Assembly (NCBI GenBank): GCA_933228675.1
Contig: OW121740.1
Span: forward strand, 161,148,806-161,212,805
Source of the DNA: Stomorhina lunata
Taxonomy: Eukaryota; Arthropoda; Insecta; Diptera; Rhiniidae
Reading direction: 5' to 3'
Length of the DNA: 64,000 nucleotides
Below are positions 48,546-62,600 of this stretch, in pieces. The position numbers and the translations under genes are program-made. The notes beneath the pieces are model-generated. The model was not told where the DNA came from. It saw only the letters and a list, made by a program, of their open reading frames with translations, and did no database searches. Position 1 is the stretch's first letter, and each line of letters begins with the position of its first letter.

Positions 48546-49760
48546 TCTACTTTTAACTAAATTACAAAAAACGCCTTAAAACATTATTTAACTGTTCTAT
48601 ACCCAAAATATCTTGACAGTCATTGTTAAGGGTAAATATTAAAAACCGTTTCAGTTGTTTTTCACCTGAATTGCTACCAATTCGATTTGATTTACACCTG
48701 AATAGATGGCAAACATTAAGTGATTTTTACAAGGTAAAAATTATTTTACAATTGTCGTAAATCTCTAGATATTTATTTAAGCAATTTCGAATAAAATCTT
48801 TATTTATTTCCCCCATAAAAATGGGAGTGTTAAAATGTTATTCTACGCATTAAAAATCAAAAATCAATAAAAATTTTAATGGTTAAATCAAGGAAAACAC
48901 AGAAGAGTTGTTAAAGCGAGATAAACAAATTTGTTTGCAATTTTCAAAAATTTCATTACTTAAAGTGTTAGTGGGCTAATAAAATTGAAAAATTAAAAAC
49001 TCATTAAATTTAAAATGGCATTAAACTGAAATTATGAACATATTTATTCTAAGAAAGAAGTTAACTAATATTCCCTTTTTAACTACAATTTATTAATTAA
49101 CTAAATATAAGTCATAAAAAATTTTGCTTTATTAAAACCAACAAGTAAATGAATAAAAAAAACCCCATAAACCTTTGAAAAAACTTTCTATTACAAAATA
49201 TTCCTCCATTTTTATTTCATTGCAAATTCCAAAAGATTCCATGGAAAATATTAAAAGCGTTTTTTATTTTTGTATTACCTATTCATTTCCTTTGTCTTTG
49301 GTTTGTTTTTCTTGATGTCGTTTTTCTTTCCCTGAAAGTATTTAATGGAGATGTCTAGTTTGCATGTCAGAATTCAATAAATGTAATATTTTATGACACT
49401 GGTGTCGTCCGTAATGGATTAAATCGAAGGTGAGGAAGGCAATGGCTAAAAAAACGAATAAAAAACAAGACAAAACAATAATTTATTTACCCCAACATGA
49501 TAGAGAGTAGATCAAAATGACTTGAACTCCTTGTCGGTCGTAAAAAATGTGAACAATAAGAAAGAAAAATGTTGCGTGTTGAAAAAATTGACAATGGAGC
49601 TAAAATGTATTAAATTTTGTTTTGACATTATGTCGCGATAACCGTTTTGTTAGAGGAAATTGAAAAAGAAAGGCGGCATATGAAGACGAAAACGAGGAGC
49701 TACATCAAATTATTATGGCGAAGTCATTTCTGAAAAACACTCATATTAAAATGATCACCA
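48546..49760. other. Unique-looking AT-rich DNA inside the satellite region
   Basis: No open frame of note, no RNA motif recognised. Confidence 0.5.
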
Positions 49761-52330
49761 AAAAACATTTAATACAAAATATTTCATATTAAAATTTTCA
49801 TTTCAAAATTTCTATAAACAATTTTATAAAAATTTTATAAAATTTTTTATAGAAAACTTTTGAAATAAAAATCTCCACAGAAAATTTTTCATATAAAAAT
49901 TTCTAAAGAAATTTTTTCAAACAAAAATTTCTACAGAAAATTTTTTATCTATAGAAAATTTTTCATATAAAAACTTTTAGAAAATCTCTTATAAAAAATT
50001 TTTATAGAAAATTTTTCATCTAAAATTTTGTATAGAAAATTTTTCATCTAAAATTTTGTATAGAAAATTTTTCATCTAAAATTTTGTATAGAAAATTTTT
50101 CATCTAAAATTTGGTATAGAAAATTTTTCATCTAAAATTTTGTATAGAAAATTTTTCATCTAAAATTTTGCATAGAAAATTTTTCATCTACAATTTTGTA
50201 TAGAAAATTTTTCATTTTTCAAAATTTCTATTGAACTCACACAAAATTTTCATAATAAAATTTTTCATAAATAAAATTTATTTCAAAATTTCTACAGAAA
50301 ATATTTCATATAAAAATTTCTATAGAAATATACTCACACAAAAATCATCAATAGAAAGATTTTATATAAGAATTTCTATAAAATACATTTTTAATATAAA
50401 AGTTTCTATAGAAAATGATTCAAATAAAAATTTCTACAGAAAAATTTTGATAATAAAATTCCTATAAAAAATTTTGTATATAAAAATTATTATAGAAAAT
50501 TTTTCAAATAAAAATTTCTATCGAAAATTTTTTATATACAAATTTCTACAGACAATTTTTGATATAAAAATATCCACGAAAACTTTTCTTATAAAATCTC
50601 TATAGACATTTTTTGATATAAAAATGTCTATAAAAATATTTTCAGACAAAAACTTCTATAGAAAATTTTTAATTTAAAGATTTCTTTAAACAAATCTTTA
50701 TCTAAAAATTTATATAGAAAATTTTTCATCTAATATGAAAATTTTACATATAAAAATATCTATGGAAAATTTTTTATATAAAAATTTCTATGGAAAAATT
50801 TGTATATAAAAATTTCTATGGAAAAATTTTTATACAAAAATTTCTGTAAAAAATTTGTCATATCGAAAATTTTTCATATAAAAATTTGTATAAAAAATTC
50901 TTCATACCAAAAATTATTCATATAAAAATTTCAATAGAAAATTGAATATGTAAAAATTTCTTTAGAAAATTGCTGATATAAAAATATCTATAGAAAATGT
51001 TTCATATAAAAATTTCTATAGAAATTATTGCATATAAAAAATTTTATAGAAAATTTTTCAAATAAAAAATTTTATAGAAAATTTTTCAAATAAAAAATTT
51101 TATAAAAAATTTTAAAATAAAAATTTGTACAGAAAATTGTTTATATAAAAATTTAAAAAAAATTTACATACAAAAAGTTCTATAGAAAATTTTTCATCTT
51201 AAAATGTCAACAGAAAATTTTTCATCCAAACATTTCTATGAAAAATTGTTCATATACAATTTTCTTTAAAAAATTTTATAGATATAAAAATTTCTATCGA
51301 AAATTTCTTTTTGAAGGAAAATTTGTCATATAAAAATTTCTTTAGAAAATTTTTCATCAAAAAAATTCCATATAAAAATTTCTATAGAAAATTTTTCATA
51401 TAAAATTTTTTCATATAAAAATTTCTAAAGAAAATATTCATCTAAAAATTTCCATAGGAAATTTTTCATATAAAAAATTGTTAACATAAAAATATCATCT
51501 AAAAACGCCTATAGAAAATTCATCGTCCAAATATTTCTATAGAAAATTTTTCATCTAAAAATTTCATTAGAAACTTTTTATTCAAATTTTAATAGAAAAT
51601 TTTTCATATAAAAATTTGTGCAGAAAATTTTTGATATAAAAATTTCTGTAGAAAATTTTTCATATAAAAATTTTCACAGAAAATTTCTTAAATAAAAATT
51701 TCTATAAAAATTTCTGTAAAAAATTTTTTATGTAAGAACTTCTTTAGAAATTTTTTTATATAAAATTTCTATAGAAAATTTTTTATATAGATATTTTCCA
51801 TATCAAAATTTCTATAAGAAATGTTTCATATAAAAATTTCTATAAAAAATTTTTCATCAAAAAATTTTTACTGAAAATTTTTTTATCGAACAATTCCTGT
51901 AGAAAGTTTTTCATAAAACAACTTCTATAAAAAATTGTTAAATCATCTTATAATTTCTATAGGAAATTTTTGATTTAAAAATTTCTACAGAAAATAAAAA
52001 TTTCTCTAAAAAAATTTTCTATAAAAATTTCTATAAAAAAAAATGTTTATATAAAAATTTTTATCAAAAAAATTTGTCATATAAAAATAGAAAAATTTTT
52101 AAATAAAAATTTGTAAAAAATATTTTTATAGAAAATTTTTCATATCAAAAACATTTTTCATGTAAAAATTTCTACAGAAAATTTTTCATATAAAAATATT
52201 TATAGAAAATTTTTTACGTAAAAATTTCTATGGAACATTTTTTATATAAAAATTTCTATAGAAAATTTTTCATATAAAAATTTTTCTATAAAAAATTTTT
52301 CTATAGAAAATTTTTCATATAAAAAGTTTT
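49761..52330 (+). repeat. 28-bp satellite C, array 4 (~90 units)
   Basis: Mostly diverged units. A short uniform block at about 50000-50215 has the variant CATCTAAAATTTTGTATAG repeated about eight times, a recent local expansion. The 78-codon frame at 50231 is repeat translation. Confidence 0.93.
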
Positions 52331-52364
52331 ATCAAAAAATAACAAATTAGTTGGGATGTAAATA

Positions 52365-52762
52365 TTATTCAAAAGAAGTGTATTTGCATTTGATCCCAAA
52401 CCTGTTACATTTATTTATTAATGTAACAGATCAATTTATTGATAAAAAGCCAAAAAATGTTTGCGGAGAAACTGAAAAATGTTTGTTTTTGTTCAGTCGA
52501 TAATCTACGCTTTTACTTTTGGTTTATGAACATAATTCTTAATAGTTATGTTTGTAAATTTAGTAATAATGCGAGGTTTTCGATCTGTCTAAATTGGGGA
52601 TAATCCTCCTGAAGAGATGGCTTAACCAACCATCGAAACGCGTCGAGGAATTTGGTTTCTCCGCAAACATTTTTTGGCTTTTTATCAATAAATTGATCTG
52701 TTACATTAATAAATAAATGTAACAGGTTTGGGATCAAATGCAAATACACTTCTTTTGAATAA
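52365..52762. mobile_element. Ribozyme-bearing inverted-repeat element, copy a
   Basis: Perfect inverted arms of 108 bp (52365-52472 and 52655-52762), starting TTATTCAAAAGAAGTGTATT inward and ending at GCGGAGAAAC. The 182-bp body is less AT-rich at its right end and holds a hammerhead-like motif. It is inserted in satellite C. Identical arms imply recent insertion or continual repair of one arm by the other. No transposase and no convincing target duplication. Confidence 0.88.
52604..52649 (+). ncRNA. Hammerhead ribozyme motif (plus strand)
   Basis: Stem I is TCCTC (52604-52608) with GAGGA (52645-52649). The core CTGAAGA (52609-52615) fits C3 U4 G5 A6 N7 G8 A9. Stem II is GATGG (52616-52620) with CCATC (52630-52634) and loop CTTAACCAA, including the usual G10.1-C11.1 closing pair. 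GAAA follows at 52635-52638. A minimal stem III (AC-GC-GT) ends with T16.1 at 52643, and C17 is at 52644, where cleavage would occur. Very short stem III is known from the minimal hammerheads of Penelope-like retroelements. Read by eye, not folded. Confidence 0.75.
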
Positions 52763-53675
52763 AAAGTTTTCTATAAAAAATTTTTCATACAAAATTTGTT
52801 CATATAAAAATTTTTCATACAAAAATTTTTCATATAAAAATTTTTATATAGAAAATTTTTCATATAAAAATTTTGCTATAGAAAAGTTTTCATATAAAAA
52901 TATTTTTAGAAAATTTTCGACAATTTTTCATACGTTTTCTCATATAAGTTTTCTATACAAAATTTATCATATTAAAATTTCTATAGAATATTTTTCATAT
53001 TAAAATTTCTATAGAATATTTTTCATATAAAATATTTTTCATGTAAAAATTTCTATAGAATATTTTTTATATAAAAATATTTATAGAAAATTGTTTACAT
53101 AAAAATTTCTATGGAATATTTTTCATTTAAAAATTTCTATGGAATATTTTTCATTTAAAAATTTCTATGGAATATTTTTCATTTAAAAATTTCTATGGAA
53201 TATTTTTCATTTAAAAATTTCGATAGAAAATTTTTTATATAAAAATTTCTACAGAAAATTTTTTATATAAAAATTTCTACAGAAAATTTTTTATATAAAA
53301 ATTTCTATAGAAAATTTATCTTAAATTTAATATAAAAAATTTTTCATCTAAAAATTTCTTTAGAAAATTTTTCACATAAAAATAAAGTAGAAAGTTTTTT
53401 TATACAAAGAATTCTTCAGAAAATTTTTCATCGAAAATTTCTATAAAAAATTTTTCATCTCAAAACTTGTATCAAAATATCTATAGAAAATCTTTCATAT
53501 AAAAATTTCTAAAAAAAAATTTTTACAAAAATTTATATAGAAAGGTTTTTATATAAAAATTTTCATGGAAAACTTTTTACATAAAAATTTCTACGAAAAT
53601 ATTTCATCTATAGTAAATTTTTCTTATAATTATTCTTTTTAAAAATTTTCGTAGAAAATTTTTCTTATAAAAAAT
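52763..53675 (+). repeat. 28-bp satellite C, array 5
   Basis: Standard and variant units. ATTTCTATGGAATATTTTTC is repeated about four times near 53110-53220. The 91-codon frame at 52728 is repeat translation. Confidence 0.93.
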
Positions 53676-54695
53676 TTCCAATTGCTTGGGCTATGTCGTA
53701 GTCTGTGTCTGAATTGATCATATTCTCTTTTTGCTGTAGTACCTTTCTTCGCCCAAAATAAAAAGTGCTAAAAGCTAAACTTTATTTTGATGTTAGAGAT
53801 AAAGAAAGTCAAAATAACAAAAAGAAAGCTCTTTTTTTGTGAAAGAAGAATAGACAACTCAAGGTTTTATTATACAATTGCTAAAGATTTTTTTAGTCTA
53901 TTTTTATGGTTATTTAATTATATAATGTTTACTTTGAAGGCAACTAATAAATATTAATTATATTTCAGTTCCTTCGCTTTTTAATCCTTTATTTAGCAAA
54001 ATTATATTTTATTTCCGAAAACCCCAAAACTGCCTTCACTTTTCTATTTTAGTTGAGGTTTTTAAGGGTTAGTGTTTGGGTCTGAAATTTTTTTTTGTGC
54101 TTTGTTTTATTTTCAAAGCCACAAGTTTTTCCCTTCTTTTAGTTTAGACTTTATAGATTTGCAGAAACATTTTAGAATTGTTTGTTACTTTTGTTACATA
54201 AAAATATTTTATTAGATTTTTCCCTGTTTTATTTGTGATTTTCATTGTAATCTTTTTCTGTTCTTTTTTTTGGAGTATTTTTGGTTATTGTTTGTTACAT
54301 TTTTTGTTGGCTACTGAATTCGGAAAAAAAACTAGATAATTAAAACCAAACCTTTGTGGATATGGTTTTTTCCCCAGAATTGTTTGATGTTGTTTTGATG
54401 TATTTTTTTAATTTATTTTATTTATTATTTTGTAATAAAAATAATAAAAGAAAAAGTTTCTTTTTGTAGAATCCATTCGTTTGTTATGGAATAATAATGA
54501 AATAAATTTCGTAAGCATGAGTATTAAGTTTCCTTTGTTTCGCTTTTAATTTAAGGAAATTTAATTTAAAAGCTTTTACGTTAATTTTATAAAATGGGGT
54601 TCGAGTCTAATAAATTTTGAAATAGTTTGTAAAATGTAGGACTAATTTTATAACTCTCAAAAAATAGTGGGGATTACACGAAAATTATTTGTATA
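53676..54695. other. Unique-looking AT-rich DNA between opposed satellite arrays
   Basis: No open frame of note. This is where the orientation of satellite C changes from forward to reverse. Confidence 0.5.
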
Positions 54696-57600
54696 TAAAG
54701 AAAATATGACTTAACATTTAAAAATTTTCTACATACATTTTTATACGAAAACTTTTCTTTCAAATTTTTTTTTTTTTAATTTTCTATAAAAATGTTTACA
54801 TAAAAAATTTCCTTTCGAAATTTTTATATGAAAAATTTTCTATAGAAATTTTTATATGAAAAATTGTCTATATAACTTTTTTTTTTTTTTTTTGAAAAAT
54901 TTTCTATAAAAATTTTTATATTAAAAATTTTCTATAAAAATTTTTATATTAAAAATTTTCTATAAAAATTTTTATATTAAAAATTTTCTATAAAAATTTT
55001 TATATTAAAAATTTTCTATAAAAATTTTTATATTAAAAATTTTCTATAAAAATTTTTATATGAAAAATTTTCTATTAAAATTTTTATATGAAAAATTTTC
55101 TACAGAAATTTTTATATGAAAAATTTTCTTCAGGAATTTTTATATGAAAAATTTTCCATAGAAATTTTTATATGAAAAATCTTCTATAGAAAGTTTTATA
55201 TGAAAATTTTTCAATAGAAATTTTTATACGAAAAATTTTCTATAGAAATTTTGATATTCAAAATTTTCTATAGAAATTTTTATATTAAAAATTTTCTTTA
55301 GAAATTTTTTATTCAAAAATTGTCGATAGAAATTTTTATGTAAAAAATTTTCTAAAGATATTTTGTTTATGAAAAATATAAAATTTTGATATAAAAAATT
55401 TTATGTAGAAACTTTTATATAAAAATTTTTCAAAAGAAATTTTCTTATATTAAAATTAAAATTTAAAAATTTTCTATAAAAATGTTTTGTATGAAAAATT
55501 TTCTATAGAAATTTGTTGTATAAAAAATGTTTTATAGAAATTTTTATATAAAAAAATTTCTATATCAATTATTATCTGAATTATTTTCTGTAGAAATTTT
55601 TGCATGAAAAATTTTCTATAGAAATTTGTATTTGAAAAATTTTCTATAAAAATTTTTATACGAAACACTTTCGATAGAAATTTTTATATGAAAAACTTTC
55701 TATAGAAATTTTAATATGAAAAATTTTCCATAAAAATTTTTATATGAAAAATTTTGTATAGAAATTTGTATTTGAAAAATTGTCTACAGAATTTTTTATA
55801 TGAAAAATTTTCTATAGAAATTTTTATATAAAAAATTTTCGATAAAAATTGAATATGAAAAATTATCTACTAAAATTTGTATATGAAAAATTTTCTATAA
55901 AAATTTTTATATGAAAAATTTTCTAAAGAAATTTATTAAAGAAAGATTTTCTATAGAAGTTTTTATATGAAAAATTTTCTATAAAAATTTATAGAAATTT
56001 TTATGTGAAAAACTTTCTTAAGAAATTTTTATATCAAAAATTTTCTATAGACATTTTTATATCAAAAATTTTATAGAAATTTTTTTATAAAAATTTTCTA
56101 AAGAAATTTGTTTTCATATAAAAAATTCTATGGGAAAATTTTCATAGAAAATATTTGATCTAAAAATTTTAATAGCAAATTGTATATAAACAATTTTTAT
56201 AGAAAATTTTTCATCTAAAAATTTCTAAAAAATGTTTTTTATATAAAAACTTCTTTAGAAAATTTTTCATATAAAAATTTCTATAAATAATTCTTCACAT
56301 AAAAATTTCTATAGAAAATAATTAAATTTTTTATCTTTAAATGTCTCTAAAAATTTTTAATCAAAAAATTTCTATAAAAAAATTTTTCATTTAAAAATTT
56401 CAATAAAAAATGTTTATACTAAACATATATAAAAATTTTTCATGTAAAAATTTTTATAGAAAATTTTCCATCTCAAAATTTCTTAATAAAATTGTAATTC
56501 TGAAAATTTCTGTACAAAACGTTTTATAAAAATTTATAGAAATTTTTATGTGAAAAACTTTCTTAAGAAATTTTTATATCAAAAATTTTCTATAGACATT
56601 TTTATATCAAAAATTTTATAGAAATTTTTTTATAAAAATTTTCTAAAGAAATTTGTTTATGAAAAATATAGAAATTTTTATATGAAAAAATTTTTCTATA
56701 GAAATTTTTATATGAAAAATTTTGTATAGAAATTTTTCTTTAAAATTTCTTATATAAAAAATTTTGTATAGAAGTTTTTATATGAAAAATTTTCTATAAA
56801 AATTTTTATTTGAAAAATTTTCTATAAAAATTTTTATGTGAAAAATTTTCTAAAGAAATTTTACTATGAAAAATTTTCTAAAGAAATTTTACTATGAAAA
56901 ATTTTCTAAAGAAATTTGTCTATGAAAAATTTTTTATAAAAATTTGTATATGAAAAATTTTTTATAGAAATTTTTTTATGAAAAATTTTCTATAGAAATT
57001 TTTTTATGAATAATTTATTTATAAAATTTTTTATATAAACATTTTTTTATAGAAATTTTTATTAAAAAGAAATTTTTATATAAAAAATTTTCAATAAAAA
57101 TTTAATATGAAAAATTATCTATTTAAATTTTTATATGAAAAATTTTCTATAAAAATTTTTAACGAAAAATTTTCTAAAGAAATTTTATTATGAAAAATTG
57201 TTTATGGAAATTTGTATATGAAACATTTTCGGTAGAAATTTTTCTATAAAAAATTTTCTATATAAATTTTGATATCAAAAATTTTTCATAGAAATTTTTA
57301 TATGAAAAATTTTGTATAGAATTTTTATTTGAAAATTTTTGTATGGAATCTTATACAAAAAATTTTCCATAGAAATTTTTATATAAAAAATTTTCTATAG
57401 AAATTTCTATATGAATATTTTTCTATAAAAATTTTTCTATAATAATTTTTATATAGAAATTTTTCTATAAAATTTTTTTTATGGAAATTTTTATATGAAA
57501 AATTTTCTAAGGAAATTTATTTATAAAATTTTTTATGGAAATTTTTATATAAAACATTTTCTGTATAAATTTTTATATGAAAAATTTTTAAGTGAAAAAA

Positions 57601-58290
57601 TTTTCATAGAAATTTTTATATGAAAATTTTTATATAAAAAATTTTGTATAGAAATTTTGTTTTTGAAAATTTTTCCTTTGAATTTTTTATATAAAAAATT
57701 TTGTATAGAAATTTTATATGAAAAGTTTTCTATAAAAATCTGTATATGAAAAATTTTTTAAAGAAATTTTTTTATGAAAAATTTTTATATGAAATATTTT
57801 TTAAAGAAATTTGTTTATGAAAAATGTTTATATGAAAAATTTTTTAAAGAAATTTTTTATGAAAAATTTTCGAAAGAAATTTGTTTATGAAAAATTTTTT
57901 AATGTAAATTTTTAAATGAAAAATTTTTTAATGGAAATTTTTAAATGAAAAATTTCTTAATGGAAATTTTAAAATGAAAAATTTTTTAATGGAAATTTTT
58001 GTATGAAAAATTTTATGTAAAAATTTTTTATAGAAATTTTTATATAAAAAATTTTTTATTGAAATTCTTATATGAAAAATGTTCTATTATTATTTTTTTA
58101 TGAAAAATTTTCTATAGAAATTTTTATAAAAAACATTTGTATAGAAATTTTTATGTGAAAAATGTTCTTAAAAAAATTTTTATATGAAAAATTTTCTGTA
58201 TAATTTTTTTTGTGAAAAATTTCTATATGGAAATTTTTGTATGAAAAATTGTCTACGAAATTTTTTTATTAAAATTACAATTGAAAATTT
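54696..58290 (-). repeat. 28-bp satellite C, inverted array 6 (~125 units)
   Basis: The plus strand reads TATGAAAAATTTTCTATAG followed by AAATTTTTA, the reverse complement of the other arrays. The block at about 54890-55070 is nearly perfect (CTATAAAAATTTTTATATT variant). A forward-orientation segment is embedded at 56116-56527. Confidence 0.95.
56116..56527 (+). repeat. Forward-orientation satellite segment duplicated from ~61.0-61.4 kb
   Basis: Nearly identical to about 61016-61424, sharing rare variants such as TTCTATGGGAAAATTTTCAT, TGATCTAAAAATTTTAATAG and TTATACTAAACATATATAA. Its two sides carry a ~130-bp direct repeat of local sequence (about 55982-56113 and 56528-56659). Confidence 0.88.
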
Positions 58291-59645
58291 TCCTATTGTA
58301 CTGCTGGGTACTAGTGAGTGTCGATATATTTTTTTAAACTTTCAATACTCGTCTTCGTTATGGATATAAAAAAGTTTTTTCTCTTATGCTAGATTTTGCG
58401 GTTACACGCAAAAACATTGTAAATGATTGGTTACACGATTATTTACAACTTGTTTCTACATTCAAGTCGGTCATGCATTAAAAGCCTTTTCTCATTATTT
58501 GGAATATCTTACTATTTGTTGAAAAATATTAAATCAAAAAAATCATTTGAGATTATGATTTGTTAATGACCGTGGAATCGAGCTTCGGTACCAACATGCA
58601 AGCATTACTAAAAATACTAAGCTCAGTTTCGCTGCTCACTAAGTAAAACATCTAACATATTCAACAACAGATGGCGCTGGATCTTAAAAAACATATCAAA
58701 ATGTAAGGATCAACTATTATTTTTAAATGTGTTTAGTTGTGCTTCTGGTTTATAAACTTACTTTTCATCTAAGTCAATATGATATGGATCCTTTAGTAAA
58801 TAAACGATTCGTTAACTTATGCATGATATTTTCCTCATATTTTATAATAAATAGAAATTTCAAAGAAACGAAGTATAAAAATTGACACGTTTCTAAAAGT
58901 ATAAACATTTTTTGTTGATTCTTCAAAATGCCAATATCTAGGAACTAAGTAAATATGGGAGTTTTTTTTAAATACAACTTAAAAATGGTTAAGATACAAA
59001 ATGTATGTGGCACATCCTTTGAAGAAAAGTATTAGCTAAAGGCATTCTCGTTATTTCTTTAATACAAATCGAGTTGGTTTTCTGCGAAGTTGCAAAGGGA
59101 ATATAAAAAATTATACGATTTGGCACAATTTGTATGTTTTAAAAAGGATTCATAAAGGACTATTTCAAACAAAACTCCCAATTTAATAGATAAATTTTAC
59201 TTATCTCTTCGTTTTCGTGCTAAATTTCACAAAAATATTTAATTAAATATTTTATATTTTCTTAGTGCTTTAGGAAATTTATTTAAAAATATTGAAAATA
59301 TTTAATTAAATTATATTCTACTGAGAATTTTTTTTTACTTTTTTAATAAAATTCCTATTTTCATATAATTTGTTTTTTGTTTAACAACCTTAAGTGTTAT
59401 TTTACCTTTACGAAAATATTAAAGCAATTTAGAAATTTTAAAAAATTTAACCATAAATTTTGCAAACATTTTAGACGTCATGTAAACCTACATTTATTTA
59501 TTTTCCATTATTTAATTTTCTTAGTAGCAAACAACAACATGAACTATAATATATCATAAATATTAGAAACTTTAAAACCATATTTTCTATTTTTTTTTTT
59601 AAGTTTTTTACTTAAGTTAATATAAGAATGGACATTAAGCGGAGT
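58291..59645. other. Unique-looking AT-rich DNA between opposed satellite arrays
   Basis: Slightly less AT-rich near 58560-58680 (ACCGTGGAATCGAGCTTCGG, ACAGATGGCGCTGG). The 60-codon frame at 59377 has no motif. No gene supported. Confidence 0.5.
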
Positions 59646-62600
59646 CAATTTCTAGGAAACAAATTTGATATACAATTTTTTATATACAAATTTAAAAAAA
59701 ATTGTTCATATTAAAATTTCAATAGAAAACTTAAACATAAGAAAGTTTTTATAGAAAATTGTTCATCTAAAAATTTCTAAAGAGCATTTTTTATATTAAA
59801 ATTTCAAGAGAACTTTTTTGATATAAAAATTTCTAGAGAAAATTTTGTATCTGAAAATATATTTAGACAGTTTTTCTTTTTCTATAGATAATTGTTCATC
59901 TTAACATTTATCACAAAATTTTCATCAAAAGTTTCTGTAGAAAAATTTTTATATAAAAAATCGTTTGTCTAAATTTTTTATAGAAAAGTTTTCATTTAAG
60001 AATTTCTATAGAAAATTTTTTATCTAAAAATTTCTATAGAAAATTTTTCATCTAAAAGTTTCTATAGAAATTTTTTGATGAAATAGTTTATTTATAAATT
60101 TTTCTATACAAAATCTGTTATCTATAAGTTCCTTTGGAAAAGTTTTCATATAAAAATTTTTATAGAAATTTTAAGATGAAACATTTGTTATAGAAAGTTT
60201 TTCATAGAAAATTTCTATAGAAAATTTTTTATCTAAAGATATTTTTCATCTAAAAATTTTAATAGAAAATTTTTCATCTAAAGAATAAAAGAAATTTTTA
60301 GATGAAAAATAAAAACTTCTTTACAAAATTTTTCATATAAAAATTACTATAAAAAATTTTTCATCACAAAATTTCTATAGAAAATTTCTCATCTATAAAA
60401 AATGTTTAATATAAAAATTTTTCATCTAAAAATTTCTATAAAAGATTTTTCATATAAAAATTTCTATGGAAAATTTTTCATATAAAAGTTTTTTATAGAA
60501 AATATTTCATATAAAAATTATTCATGGAAAATTCTTCATCTAAAATTTTTCATATAAAAATTTCTACAGAAAATTTTTCATATAAAAATTTCTATAGAAA
60601 ATTTTTCATCTAAAAATTTCCACAGAAAATTTTTTATTTAAAAATTTCCATAGAAAATTTTTTATCTAAATATTTCTTTAGAAAATTTTTTATCCAAAAA
60701 TTTCTATAGAAAATTTTTATCTAAAAACTCTTATAGAAAAGTTTTCTTCTAAAAATTGCTACAGAAAATTTTTTATCTTAAAATTTTTCTCGAAATTTTT
60801 AATCTAAAAATTTTTAAAGGAAATTTTTCATTTAAAAATTTCTATTAAAAAAATGTTTAGTATAAAAGTTTCTATAGAAAATTTTTCATTACCTCAATAA
60901 AATTATAATTCTAAAAATTTCTATACAAAATTTAAAATAAAATTTCATTAGAAAATTTTACATATAAAAATTTCTATAAAAAATTTTTCATATATAACTT
61001 TCTTGGGAAGATTTTTCATATAAAAAATTCTATGGGAAAATTTTCATAGAAAATATTTGATCTAAAAATTTTAATAGCAAATTGTATATAAACAATTTTT
61101 ATAGAAAATTTTTCATCTAAAAATTTCTAATAAATGTTTTTTATATAAAAATTTCTTTAGAAAATTTTTCATATAAAAATTTCTATAAATAATTCTTCAC
61201 ATAAAAATTTCTATAGAAAATAATTAAATTTTTTATCTTTAAATGTCTCTAAAAATTTTTAATCAAAAAATTTCTATAGAAAATTTTTCATTTAAAAATT
61301 TCAATAAAAAATGTTTATACTAAACATATATAAAAATTTTTCATGTAAAAATTTTTATAGAAAATTTTCCATCTAAAAATTTCTTAATAAAATTGTAATT
61401 CTGAAAATTTCTATACAAAACGTTTTATCTAAAAATTTCTATAGAAAATTTTTCATATAAAAATTTTTCATTTAATTTAATTAATTAATTTAATTTCATT
61501 TTTCTATAAAAAATTTTTCATAAAACATTCTAGAGAAAATTTTTCATATAAAAATTTCTATGGTAAAATTTTCATAGAAAATATTTCATCTAAAAATTTT
61601 AATAGAAAATAACTCATTTAAAAATTTTAATAGAAAATTTTGTATAAAAAAATGTTTATAAAAAATTTTTCATCTAAAAATTTCTATAAAATTTTTTTTA
61701 TATAAAAATTTCTATAAAAAATTTTTCATATAAAAATTTCTATAGATAATTTTTCACATAAAAATTTCTATAGAAAATTTGTTCATATAGAAAATTTTTG
61801 ATATAAAAATTTCCATCCAAAGTTTTTCATGCAAAAATTTCTATAGAAAAATTTTCTTCTAAAAATTCTTGTAGAAAAATATTCATTAAAAAATTGCTAT
61901 AGAACATTTTTTATCTTAAAGTTTATCTAGAAAATTTTTTATCTTAAAATTTCTACAGAAAATTTTTCTTCTAAAAATTTCTATAAAAAAATTTTTCACA
62001 TAAAAATTTCTGTAAAAAATTATTAACATAAAAATTTTCTACCTAAAAACTTGTATAGAAAATTTTTCATCTAAAAATTTCGCTAGAAAATCTACAAGTT
62101 TTTATAGAAAATTTGTTCATCTTTAAATTTCTATAGAAAATTTTTCATCATAAAATTTCGATAGAAAATTTCTTATATAAAAATTTCTATAGAAAATTGG
62201 TCATAGAAAAATTTGTATCTAAAAATTTCTATAGAAAATTTTTGATATGAAATTTATGAAAATTTTTCATTTTAAAATTTCTATAGAAAATTTTTCATCT
62301 TAAAATTGAGACATTGAATTCTTCATCTTAAAGTTTCTATAGAATTTTTTTCATATAAAAATTTCAATAGAAAATTTTTCTTATAAAAATTTTTATAGAA
62401 AATTTGTAATATAAAAATTTTCTACCTAAAAACTTCTATAGAAATTTTTTCATCTAAAAATTTCCCTAGAAAATCTACAAGTTTTTATAGAAAATTTGTT
62501 TATCTTTAAATATCTATAGAAAATTTTTCGTCATAAAATTTCGATAGAAAATTTCTTATATAAAAATTTCTATAGAAAAGTGATCATAGAAAAATTTGTA

